From NCBI GenBank assembly GCA_023807065.1, contig JAJJLU010004537.1:1-11894 (forward strand): a DNA stretch of 11,894 nt, in the 5' to 3' direction. The notes beneath the pieces are model-generated. The model was not told the origin of the DNA and ran no database searches. It saw only the letters and a list, made by a program, of their open reading frames with translations. The translations under genes and the position numbers were made by a program. The DNA is from Isotricha intestinalis. Taxonomy: Eukaryota; Ciliophora; Litostomatea; Vestibuliferida; Isotrichidae. Shown one piece after another: positions 1 to 9,274 of this stretch. Position 1 is the first letter of the stretch; every line of letters begins with the position of its first letter.

Positions 1-2
1 GA

Positions 3-1307
3 AAAGCAACTCAAGATGCAGGAAAAATTGCAGGATTAAATGTAATAAGAATAATAAATGAACCAACTGCTGCTGCAATTGCTTATGGACTTGATAAAGA
101 TAATCAAGGAGAAAAAAATATTTTAATAATTCATTTAGGTGGAGGAACATTTGATGTGACTATTCTTTCTATAGACAATAATTTATTAGAAGTTAGATCT
201 ACTCGTGGAGATATGCATTTAGGAGGAGAAGATTTTGATAATAAATTAGTAGAATATTGTATAAAAGAATTTCAAGAAAAAACAGAAATTGATATTAGTA
301 ATAATAAAAAAGCTAAAATTAGATTAAAAATTTTATGTGAAAAAGCTAAAATTATTTTATCATCAACTCAAGAAACTACAATTGATATTGATAATTTAGC
401 CGATGGAGAAGATTTAAATTTAAATATTTCTCGTCCTGAATTTGAAGATCTGTGTAAAGAGCTTTTTGAGAAATGTATTCCTCTTGTTGAAGAAGCAATA
501 AAAGATGCAAGATTAACAAAAGAAAGAATTCATGAGATTGTGCTTGTAGGAGGTTCAACTCGTATTCCTAAAATTCAAGAAATAGTAAAAGAATATTTTG
601 GAAAAGAACCAACAAAAAAAATTCATCCTGATGAAGCAGTTGCAATAGGAGCTGCAATTCAAGGAGCAATAGCTAATAATGTTGAAGATGAAGGATTAGA
701 AAGATTAATATTATTAGATGTAACTCCTTTATCTGTAGGATTAGAATTAAATGATGGTAAAATGGATGTTCTGATTAAAAAAAACACAACTATTCCATGT
801 GAGAAAGAAGAAAAATATAGAACAGTGAAAGATAATCAAAAAAACATAAAAGTTAAAGTATATCAAGGGGAAAGAGTATTAGCAAAAGGAAATAAATTTT
901 TAGGAGAATGTAATATTTCAAATATTCCTCCAAAACCCAAAGGACAAGTAATTGTTACAGTTAATTTTTCAATAGATATAAATGGAAGTTTAGTTGTAAC
1001 AGCAAAAGAAAATAGTGGAGGACAAGAAAGTGATTTAAAAATTACAATGGAAAAATCATTTCCACCAGATGTAATAGAAGATTTAATAAAAAAAGCAAAA
1101 GAGATGGAAGAAGATGATAATAAAAGGATTGAAGCTACCAAAGCAAAAACAAAATTACAAGATTTAGCAATTAAATTGAAAGGTAAAGGTAGTAATGATG
1201 CTAAAAAGAAAGCTGAAGAAATATTACAATGGGTTAGAAAAAATCAAGATGAAGATAAAGAAGTTTATGAAGAAAAATACAAAGAATTAGAAAAATTAGT
1301 TAATTGA
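3..1307 (+). CDS. Hsp70-family chaperone, 3' part (5' end outside window), divergent copy
   Basis: Hsp70s are ATP-driven chaperones that bind exposed hydrophobic peptides. The frame is open from base 3 to TGA at 1305-1307 (434 residues). The first visible residue aligns to about residue 156 of a cytosolic Hsp70, so the ATG at 156 is internal and not the start. Seen in order: INEPTAAAIAYGLDK; phosphate motif 2 HLGGGTFDV (132-158); HLGGEDFDN; the adenosine motif VLVGGSTRIPK; the interdomain linker LLDVTPLSVG; a beta substrate-binding domain (TVLIKKNTTIP-like, YQGER, IPPKPKG); and part of the helical lid ending ELEKLVN. Two oddities: the usual Asp before LGGGTFD is His (codon CAT, 132-134), and the protein stops in the lid, without the Gly/Met-rich tail or a terminal EEVD or H/KDEL. 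The frame is otherwise clean, so this is not an obvious pseudogene. Compartment: probably cytosolic by sequence type, but the N-terminus is not visible. Family assignment is certain; activity is not. Confidence 0.96.
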   Translation, partial: KATQDAGKIAGLNVIRIINEPTAAAIAYGLDKDNQGEKNILIIHLGGGTFDVTILSIDNNLLEVRSTRGDMHLGGEDFDNKLVEYCIKEFQEKTEIDISNNKKAKIRLKILCEKAKIILSSTQETTIDIDNLADGEDLNLNISRPEFEDLCKELFEKCIPLVEEAIKDARLTKERIHEIVLVGGSTRIPKIQEIVKEYFGKEPTKKIHPDEAVAIGAAIQGAIANNVEDEGLERLILLDVTPLSVGLELNDGKMDVLIKKNTTIPCEKEEKYRTVKDNQKNIKVKVYQGERVLAKGNKFLGECNISNIPPKPKGQVIVTVNFSIDINGSLVVTAKENSGGQESDLKITMEKSFPPDVIEDLIKKAKEMEEDDNKRIEATKAKTKLQDLAIKLKGKGSNDAKKKAEEILQWVRKNQDEDKEVYEEKYKELEKLVN

Positions 1308-1434
1308 AAAATTAATATTATTAAAAAAAATTAGTATAAAAATTTGAAAAATCAATAACAAATAAAAAATTTTATAAACAAATCAATTAAGCTTAAATGG
1401 AAAAAAGATTACCATAAGTAAATTCATTATATAA

Positions 1435-3435
1435 TCATTTAAAAAGTGAAAAAATTTTGCAGTACCAAAAATGATTAAAAGAAAGAGGATTAAAGCGTTC
1501 TCTTTTTTTCAGAATATAATCAGGAAATAATTCAATTTTATTTGAATAAGTCACAATACATTAATTTATTTCTATTGTTAATTAGAATTTGAAATCAAAT
1601 TTATTTCAATTTCAAAATTTGTGAGTCCCAAAAAAAATAAAAAAATCCAATTGTTTGTTATAATTTTTATTTCTTTTAAATAAATCATTAATCTCTTTGG
1701 ATATTGATATTTTTTTCAGTAATTTATTTAAATAAACATTTATATATACAATTCATGTCCAAATTCTTTAATATCATTTTCTAATTTATTCTTAATATAA
1801 ACTCATTCAAAATAAACATTTTATTGTATCAATACAATTTATAATATTGAGATTATTAAAGCAATCTAAATATTGATGATACATATCCTTTATTATATTT
1901 TTATTATTTAAATATCATTAATAAAGGAATGAATTTTCATTTTCAATATCAATTAATTTAAATCTTTGTAGACTAGAAATTTAATTATTGCTTTAAAGCA
2001 TTTAAATATAATTAATTATAAATAAAAAAACTTTGAAATAAAAGAATTTCATTTTTTCTAAAAGAAGATTTATTTTATAAATTTATATAATACCCATTTT
2101 AATCACTGTTAATCCTATTATCAATTATAAATCAATTTATATTAATTTATTAATTAATGATTTATAAGTCCAATATTATGACTTTTTATTAATAATCGAT
2201 TTTTATTCAATCTTTTTGGATTCAGTTGAATGGACTTTAAAGTTTTTTTTAAATTCTTCTAAACACATGAATTTTCTGATTCTTTTTTTTAATGAAATAA
2301 ATCATTCATACCCTTATAATTTTTAAAAATAATTTTTTACTAAAATAGTAAATATTATTTTTTCAGAAACCCCTACATTTAATTTCGATGAATTATTCTT
2401 AATTATATCTAATTCTTTTAAAATTTTTGTTGAATTTGAAAAATAATCAAATATATTATAAAGTGTTGATAATAAAATATTGAAAAGAAAAGAATAGAAG
2501 TAAGATTTCTTGAAAATTCATATATTGTTTAAAGATTTTTTTTAATTATTCTATTATTCAAAAAAACATTAATTTTGATTCCAGTAAAATTAAATTTGAG
2601 ATGATTCTTTACAAATTTTTTTCTTCTATGATAAAAATATTTAATGAAGAAATCTTAGGTAACATAAATATGTTGTCATTAAATTCAATCATTTTAAATT
2701 TACAATACTCATTTTAATAAAAATTTATTTATAATTAATCATTAGACAAGATTATATATTTATTTAGTTTTATTATATTTTGTTATTTTCAGTAGAAGAA
2801 TTGTATAATGAATAGGCTTTATTTTTTAATAGAAATTTTCTTTTTATGTAAAAATATTTGTAAATATTCTTTTTTAATTAACTAAAATTTATTTTTTCAC
2901 TCTTAATATTTCTTAAAAATCTTTTTTTCCAATATTATTAATGATATTATTGTTAATATAAATAAAAACTTTTTTGAAAATGAAACTTAACTTCATAATT
3001 ATTTTTCCTTAGAATTTTACTATTAATCCAAACATTTAAATTAAAATTTTTAATTAAAATATCTATAATATTACTTAAATCTTCTTCTTTATTGACAATT
3101 GTTTTTCTACAAATATTTAGAGCAAGATATTTTTCAACGTCATTCGGGATTTTTTTTTGTATTTTTCGATATTATAAAGTTTTTGTTAATTTCATTTGAT
3201 TTATTTAATAAGACTTCAATTCTACCATTTTTATATCTAGTTTTGTTGAAAGAAAATCAAAATTAAATATTCATTTTTTTTCTATAATTATCTGATATTA
3301 TAATTTATAATATTTATTTGATTTTTGAAGATGAAATTGAATATTTGATGTATTATAAAATATTAATGATGGATTTAAAATCCTATCTGAATTATATTCT
3401 TTTGAGTTATATAATGAATAAATACTAGAATTCAT
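1435..3435 (-). pseudogene. Probable decayed protein gene, identity unknown
   Basis: No intact gene is present. On the minus strand, unusually long open stretches lie in a single reading frame: 3435-3298 (45 codons, begins with ATG), 3171-2953 (72 codons), 2517-2323 (64), 2301-2206 (about 31), 1914-1810 (35), 1752-1612 (46) and 1560-1438 (41, ending TGA). They are separated by TAA/TGA stops and by short parts that read better in another frame, such as 2692-2614 and near 1798-1745. The peptides have a normal mix of charged and hydrophobic residues, for example VEKYLALNICRK, NKEEDLSNIIDILIKNF and RERFNPLSFNHFWYCK. The last stop lies about 130 bp from the Hsp70 stop, a convergent arrangement like the other genes here. 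Inference: an old gene inactivated by stops and indels. I recognise no family. AT-rich DNA also yields protein-like strings by chance, so this is a moderate call resting mainly on run lengths and the shared frame. Confidence 0.4.
2125..2167. repeat. 10-bp inverted repeat in AT-rich gap
   Basis: TTATAAATCA at 2125-2134 is the exact reverse complement of TGATTTATAA at 2158-2167, with a 23-base AT loop. Such hairpins are expected occasionally in DNA this AT-rich, so I assign no function. Confidence 0.35.
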
Positions 3436-4590
3436 TATTTTAATTATTAAAATAATAATATAGGATATAATCATATTTTTTTAAATAGATCATTATTATT
3501 AATCTTTTGTTAACAATCTTTGGTATAAATATATATTGTTTTAAATTAATATTATTAAATTGATATTGATAAATATTTATATAAATAAATTATAAATAAT
3601 AAAAAGAAACTTAAATAAATATTCTCTTTTATAATATTCAAAAAATATTAAATAATAAAATAGAAAATATATATTTTGATTTCTTTGAAATGAAGAAGAA
3701 AAATTTATTTGATGCATTGAATATTAAATCACTTGATTCAATTGTCCGAAGTTGTTTCCAATGCTCAATGATAAATAAAATATAAAGAAATAAATAAAAA
3801 TTATTCCAAATAATATAATTATCAAAGAAAAAAACAAAAAAAAATGACAAACAATAGAGATAAGATATAAAAATATGTATGTAAATTCATTTAAAAGAAA
3901 ATGAAAAAAGAATTCAATTATGATTAATAATAAATTTCCTTATAATTTTGCTTTTTTTATTAATTTAGCAAATATCCTATAAAATGTATTTTTCATGATT
4001 CTAAAAATAATAATTTTAGCATTTTAATTTTGACATAATATTCATTGAATAAAAATAAAAGAAATATATAAATATTTTGAGATTTTTACAAAAATTGAAT
4101 TAATCTTATTTAATTTTTCTATGAATAATAATTTTCTGTTCCAATTTAAAAAATAATAATTAAAAATTTCTTAAATAAGAATATAAATCATTACTTAATA
4201 ATGGAAATGACTAAAAATATAAGCAATATTTAAATGTTCTATATATTGAATGATTTATTGTTTATTGAACAAATAAATTAAATCCTTCCATTTTTTAAAT
4301 CACTCTATTATTAATTTAAATAAAGAAAATATAATGTTTTAATTTTTTCATTTTATCCAATTTACTTGTTATATTTTAATCCTTTTATATTAAGAGAACA
4401 TATATTGATCATTAACTTAAATATTTCGATAAAAATGATTTTAATGTTGATTTAGTTTAAAAAATACCACTCCCAATTTTTAAAATAAAACATATTTATA
4501 CAATATTTATAAAATTTTCTCTATATTGATAAATCTCTTTTATTCTAACATAAAAAAATTAAAAAATCAATGAATTAAAAAAAAATAAAA
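3436..4590. other. Non-coding AT-rich region upstream of the channel gene
   Basis: About 1.15 kb of A/T-dominated DNA with dense stops in every frame I read, apart from the island listed separately at 3615-3850. It ends in an A-rich tract just before the proposed channel start at 4591. It should hold the channel promoter, but I see no recognisable promoter motif, RNA gene or mobile-element end. Confidence 0.6.
3615..3850. other. GC-richer island with overlapping short open frames on both strands
   Basis: About 60 bases around 3709-3768 are clearly richer in G+C (20 of 60 by hand count) than the surrounding DNA. On the plus strand 3615-3782 is open for 56 codons (peptides such as NLFDALNIKSLDSIVRSCF) and ends TAA at 3783-3785. 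On the minus strand 3850-3638 is open for 70 codons, starting only at TTG, with a hydrophobic stretch followed by EHWKQLRTIESSDLIF. Base composition suggests a former coding exon or a conserved non-coding piece. I cannot decide the strand, and neither frame has a good start codon. It may belong to the decayed minus-strand gene as an upstream exon. Confidence 0.25.
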
Positions 4591-7500
4591 ATGAATACAA
4601 AAACCTTTTACAAAGAGTAAAATAAATTTATTTTACAAAGAAAATACCCTCATATAATAGTTCCAAATTCTTAGGATCTTCAATAATATCAAATAAAAAC
4701 AAAATAACCAGTAATACAATAGATATAGAGTTTTATTCAAAATTATGTTTAAGTAGTTTGAAAGATAATGGCACATATAAAAACAAATTTCATCCAGGAA
4801 CAGAAGTGAATCAAGGACCTTTATCAACAAGTTCATCAAAAGATTTATATTCAAATAAAGAAGACGTTTTAATTTGGAATAAAGAACAAATTAATTTAGT
4901 TTGGAATAAATTAAAAAATGTGAAAGAAAGAGTAAAAATAAAAAAAAAAAGAGATTATCAAACTATTATAAATGAAATAAATTTAAATAAAGAAGATATT
5001 GTTATTAGTAAATTATCAGATCCATCATTTAAACGGTTTTATAGGAATAAAGATTCTCTTTATCCAGATGATGTTTTTGTAGATTATTTAATTAAAAATA
5101 ATAAGTTTGAATTATTAAGAAGATTATTAAAAGACCCTTCTTATTGTTATCATGAAGATTTTATTTTTGAATATATTTTTGAATTTTTAACTTCAAGTGG
5201 AAAAGACCCTACAAATGATAATATGAAAAAAGATAGGGCAAAATCTGTTTATTTAAATAAAGAAGAAATTGAAAATATTCAAAAATTTAATAAAAATATT
5301 AACATTAAAAGAAGAATGAATCATACTTCTTTTCTTTCTTTAAATTCTATTGAAGTTGATGATAATAATAAATTAAACAAATTAAAAGGACCAAAGTTTA
5401 TTAAGTTTAAAAATATTATTAAAAAATTAATTTTAAACAAATATTATCCTAAATCTGAGTTAAAAATTAAAATTATTGCTTGGATTTTAGCTTATTTTGC
5501 TAATTATGATTCTTTTAGATTTTTAATTCATGAAAATCCAATTTATTTTTATCAAGAAATCGAAAAATTTAATCAATTTTTAGATGATAAATCAATAAGA
5601 AATTATGCTAATGATATTGATGTTTTTGAAAAAACTTTATCAATGTGTTTTCAAGTGAAATTAGAAAAATTATCAATTGTTTTATGTGAATATTTTCCTA
5701 TTCAAATTTATTCTGAAAATATTCCTGTTTTAGCAGCTGAAACCAATTCAATGTCATTTTTAAAATATTATTGGGAAAAATCTTCAAAAATAGAAATTGA
5801 AAAAGAAAAAAAAGGAATAAATGAAAGAAGATCAAAAAAATTAAATTACACTATGATTGGAGAAAGTAATGTTTCAGGAAGTAATAATAATAGTATGAAT
5901 ATAAATAATAATTTAACAGTTGATAAAAGCAATATTATTAATGGAAATGAAAGTATGATTTTAAAATCTCCTATAAATAATGATAAAAAAGAAAAAGAAG
6001 AAAATGATAATTCAAAAAGAAAAAACACTTTCACTCCACTTTTTTCAATTGATTTAATAATAAAAACTTTAAGAAAACAACATTTAAATAAGTCAAAAGA
6101 AATAAATGATGATTTATCACAAATATTAACTTGGAAACATATAGAAAAAGACCCTACATTTATAAAGTCATTATTATCAAATAATTGTTTTGAACAAATA
6201 AGTGAATTGATAAATATATGGCCGAAAGAAAATTTCTTAAAACCAGAATATTTCCAAGAAGTGATATATAAAAAGCAATGTGAATTAATAATATTTTATT
6301 TACATGAAAGAGATTTAAGACAAATATTAAATGATAGTAAAATCCAAAAATTTATAGTTGAAGAATATATACCATATGGAGATAAATTATATTATGCTTC
6401 AGAAATGTTATCTTATATATTTAAAACATTTTGGGATTCTTCTCTAACAAAAAATTTATGTAAAAATATAATCAAAACAATTAAAACAAGAGATATATTA
6501 AATTGTCATAGTCCAATTTTAACATGCTTACTTTTATGTGAATTTTTAAATCAGATAAAAGAGTTAAGTATTAGTAATATAGGAAGATGTAAAAAGGTAA
6601 TAGAAGAATTAATGGAATTTTGTAAAAAAATACAAGAATCAAATACAGATGAAAGTTATATATCATATTTAATGAAACAAAAAGATACAAAAAAAAGAAG
6701 TGCTTTTCAAATAGCAAGTGATACTTATCAATATTGTTTATTAGAAACTCCTGAAGTTGGAACTATTGTTAAAAAAATGTGGTATGGTTATTTAAGTAAT
6801 AATGGTCTTTTTACTGCTAGTTCTTTACATAGATATGTTACTGATAATGATAGAAAATTAAATGATCCTTTTATTTCTTTTGATATTTTAGATAGAAATA
6901 AAGTTTATTTTTTTCAATTATCTGTTTGGTTAGATAGTTGTTCTTTAAGATTTTTCCCTAGTCTAATTATGACTATTTTTTTAATTGTTGTTTATAATTT
7001 ATTTATATATTTATTGAATTTTTATGGACAATTAATGAATAATTATAATGAATTAAAAAAAGATTTACAATTATTATTATTTTTATATTTATTTGGTGTA
7101 TCTCATTTATTATCGGATATAATATTTAAATATATTTTTATAAAGAAAACAAAAAGAAATTCTCAAATTGAAGTTTGGTCTTATTTTGATATATTATTAT
7201 TTATTTTTGCTTGGTTAATTTTATTAGACACAAAAAAAGTTTCAGGAGAATATAATAGCCAAGAATTAGAAGAATCTATTCAGGATTTAATTTGGAGTTT
7301 GCATTTACCATTTATAAAAGAATTTAAGAATGAATACGGAAAATTTATGATAAATTTTCCATTTTTATTAAGAGTTTTTATTTTATCATTAAATGATTTT
7401 TTTGTTTGGGTAAGAGTTTGTGGAGTTTTATTAACATTTAAAGAAATGGGTCCAGTTATAAGAATGATAATTTCAATGACTGTTTTATTGATAAAATATA

Positions 7501-9197
7501 TTTTAGTAATATTTGCTTTTTTAGCATGTTCTGCTTCAATTTTCGCAATATTATTTAATAAATATTCTTATTTATTTATAGATTTATCAACTAGTGTAAT
7601 TACATTATTTGGAGGATTTTTAAATAAATTTGAATTATTAGAATTTGAATCAAGTAGACGTTATTTTGGTTCAATATTATTTATTTTTTATGTTTGTATT
7701 GCTGGAGTTTTGTTAGTAAATTTATTAATTGCAGTTATTTCTTCAGTATATGAGCAAATGAGTACTGTTGTTGATTCTTCTCATAGAGCTGTTTTAATTC
7801 AATATTATAGCACTTATAAATGGGATAATAGATATGGTTATATTATTTTTTTAAGTGCGCCTCTCAATATAGTTAATTTTTTCACTGTCTTAATTGAAAC
7901 TTTTTGCATTAGAATAGATAAAAAATATGAATTTAATGATAAAGCCACAAAATTATATTATTTAGTTTTTATTTTTCCAATTTTATTTGTTGTTTTTTTA
8001 ATATATACAGTTTGTTTAATTCCTTTATGTTATATTAAGGGAATTATTTATACTATTAAATATCAAGTTTCTTTAAAAATTTTATGGATAAAAAAAACTA
8101 GAAATATTATAGGTTGGATAATGACAGGGATTTTTTTTTTATGTTATATATATATAAGAGATATATTTTATCTTTTATTCAATATTTATAGAAAAGCCCA
8201 ATCTAAAATTAGTGACTTTGAAAGAATAAAGAAAAATTTACCTAAAGAAGATGTTATAACTTTTTTAAAATTTATTCATTCAAATATTAAAGAAGAAAAT
8301 AAACAAAATTTACATAAATTATTTTTAGCATATTTAGATTTTGAAGCTAGTGAAGAAGCCCAAAAAAATGCTGTTTTGAAAAAACAGAAAGAATACTTAG
8401 ATATATTAAATAAACCTTTAAGTCAAACTGTTATATCTAAAAATATAAATAACAATATATTATTATATAATAAATCCTTTGAAAAAAAAAATATATCAAA
8501 AAATTATGTAAGAATAATAAGAAAAAATTTAATGATAATTGAAATTTTATCAAGTTTTTTAATAAACGATGAAAATGGAACTGGATTAATAGATATAGAA
8601 AAAATGAAAAAATTATTTCCATTTACAATGAATATCAAAAATTATCATTTAGAAAGATTTATTCATTGTAATATTCATGTTTTAAATCAAGTTATGGAAA
8701 AAGTAAAAATAAGAAAATCAACTTTTATTCAATATCAATTATTAAATAGAATAATGAGTTCAGTTCAAAGATTAGATAAAGAGATTGATAGTGAATTATT
8801 TAAAATTCAAAGAATGAGAGAAATTTCTTTAAATTTTGAAAAAAAAAATGAAAATAAATTTGAAAGTGAAAATGAAGATATCAGAAAAAATAAAGAAAAG
8901 CAAAGTGATATTAATAATGGTACTGTTCAATCTGTTGAATCAAGTTTAGGAAATAATACTTTAGTTTCTCAAAAAAGGAAAGATTTAATTTTAATGAAAG
9001 ATTATAACAAAGTTTTGAAAGAAATTAGGCAAAGTATTGTTACTATATTAGTTAATAAAAACTCAAGTGTTAGTGTTAATAGTACAAATCTAATTGATGG
9101 AAATGATATGAGTTCATTATACAGTGAAAATAATATTAAGAATTCTTTATTGAAGAATAATTTTAATTTAAAAGATAAAGATAAAATATTTGGTTGA
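4591..9197 (+). CDS. TRP/polycystin-like cation channel, large; proposed join 4591-4616, 4661-9197
   Basis: Predicted membrane cation channel of the 6-TM TRP/polycystin-like ion-transport superfamily, about 1,520 aa in the spliced model, ending TGA at 9195-9197. The frame is open from 4626 but has no in-frame ATG until 5223, which would remove about 200 conserved-looking residues. A start at 4591 with an intron at 4617-4660 solves this. Residues 1-770 are cytosolic and helical-repeat-like (NNKFELLRRLL, FIFEYIFEFL), with an Asn/Ser-rich linker near 408-450 and a TRP-like pre-S1 part (RSAFQIASD, TPEVGTIVKKMWYGYL, about 700-750). Membrane segments: S1 about 777-800, S2 812-835, S3 850-866, S4 908-935 (only two Arg, so not a classic voltage sensor), S5 945-976, pore helix with TLFGGF at 990-995, S6 about 1012-1037 with GVLLVNLLIAVISS. 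Two further hydrophobic stretches follow, at 1107-1138 and 1158-1185. The C-terminal tail holds a degenerate EF-hand-like loop DENGTGLIDIEK (about 1312) and a Lys/Ser-rich end. Class is firm; ion selectivity is not known. Confidence 0.85.
4606..4640 (+). repeat. Direct repeat TTTTACAAAG spaced 25 nt at the channel 5' end
   Basis: TTTTACAAAG occurs at 4606-4615 and again at 4631-4640. The first copy lies at the end of proposed exon 1 and the second inside the proposed intron. This could be a slip or duplication, or leave an alternative splice acceptor (AG at 4639-4640), but that acceptor does not restore the frame from the GT at 4617. Confidence 0.5.
4617..4660 (+). other. Proposed 44-nt spliceosomal intron of the channel gene
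   Basis: The interval begins GTAAAATAAAT and ends CATATAATAG, so it has GT-AG ends, is almost all A/T, and carries an in-frame TAA. Removing it joins ATGAATACAAAAACC... (exon 1, 4591-4616, 8 codons plus two bases) to the long channel frame at 4661, and gives the gene its only upstream ATG. An AG at 4710-4711 would also restore frame and is the main alternative acceptor. No transcript evidence is available here. Confidence 0.55.
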
Positions 9198-9274
9198 GCC
9201 AAACATAAAATATATATGAATATATATCTTCATAAAATAAATTTTCTTTATATTAATGCTTTAAATAAAAAAAA
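9198..9274. other. Convergent intergenic spacer, shared 3' region
   Basis: Only 77 bp separate the TGA of the channel gene (plus) from the TAA of the next gene (minus). The spacer is AT-rich with a short alternating TATATATGAATATATAT stretch. Both transcripts must end here or overlap. I see no unambiguous poly(A) signal. Confidence 0.6.

Noticed and set aside
376..1141. Minus-strand open frames inside the Hsp70 gene (376-558 and 863-1141).
   Set aside because: They are antisense shadows of a clearly conserved CDS.
1612..1752. A short FFIFFGTH stretch in the gene remnant recalls the signature of MACPF/perforin-like proteins.
   Set aside because: The residue after the His does not fit well, no glycine pair follows, and only about 60 codons remain before the end of the remnant, whereas this motif normally lies mid-domain. 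Five matching residues are not enough.
1308..4590. Searched the gap for tRNA, rRNA, terminal inverted repeats or a transposon.
   Set aside because: No GC-richer cloverleaf parts, no TTCGA-type T-loop in context, no long inverted termini and no transposase motif were seen.
3786..4622. The plus-strand frame before the channel gene reads as protein-like peptides in the same frame as the channel, as if the gene once began near 3615.
   Set aside because: Stops occur at about the rate expected by chance (roughly one codon in eight), and AT-rich codons always look like Ile/Asn/Lys/Phe peptides.
1435..4622. Reading TAA/TAG as glutamine (ciliate-type code) would lengthen some open stretches in the gap.
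   Set aside because: The long channel CDS has no internal TAA or TAG, two genes clearly end in TAA, and TGA stops also interrupt the stretches.
4758..4760. TTG at 4758 as the start of the channel.
   Set aside because: The open frame continues 44 codons upstream with coding-like composition, and eukaryotic TTG starts are rare. The spliced ATG model is better.
4633..9202. Minus-strand open frames across the channel gene (4633-4854, 5846-6034, 8437-8622, 9002-9202).
   Set aside because: Low-complexity hydrophobic antisense shadows, with no support against a strong sense CDS.
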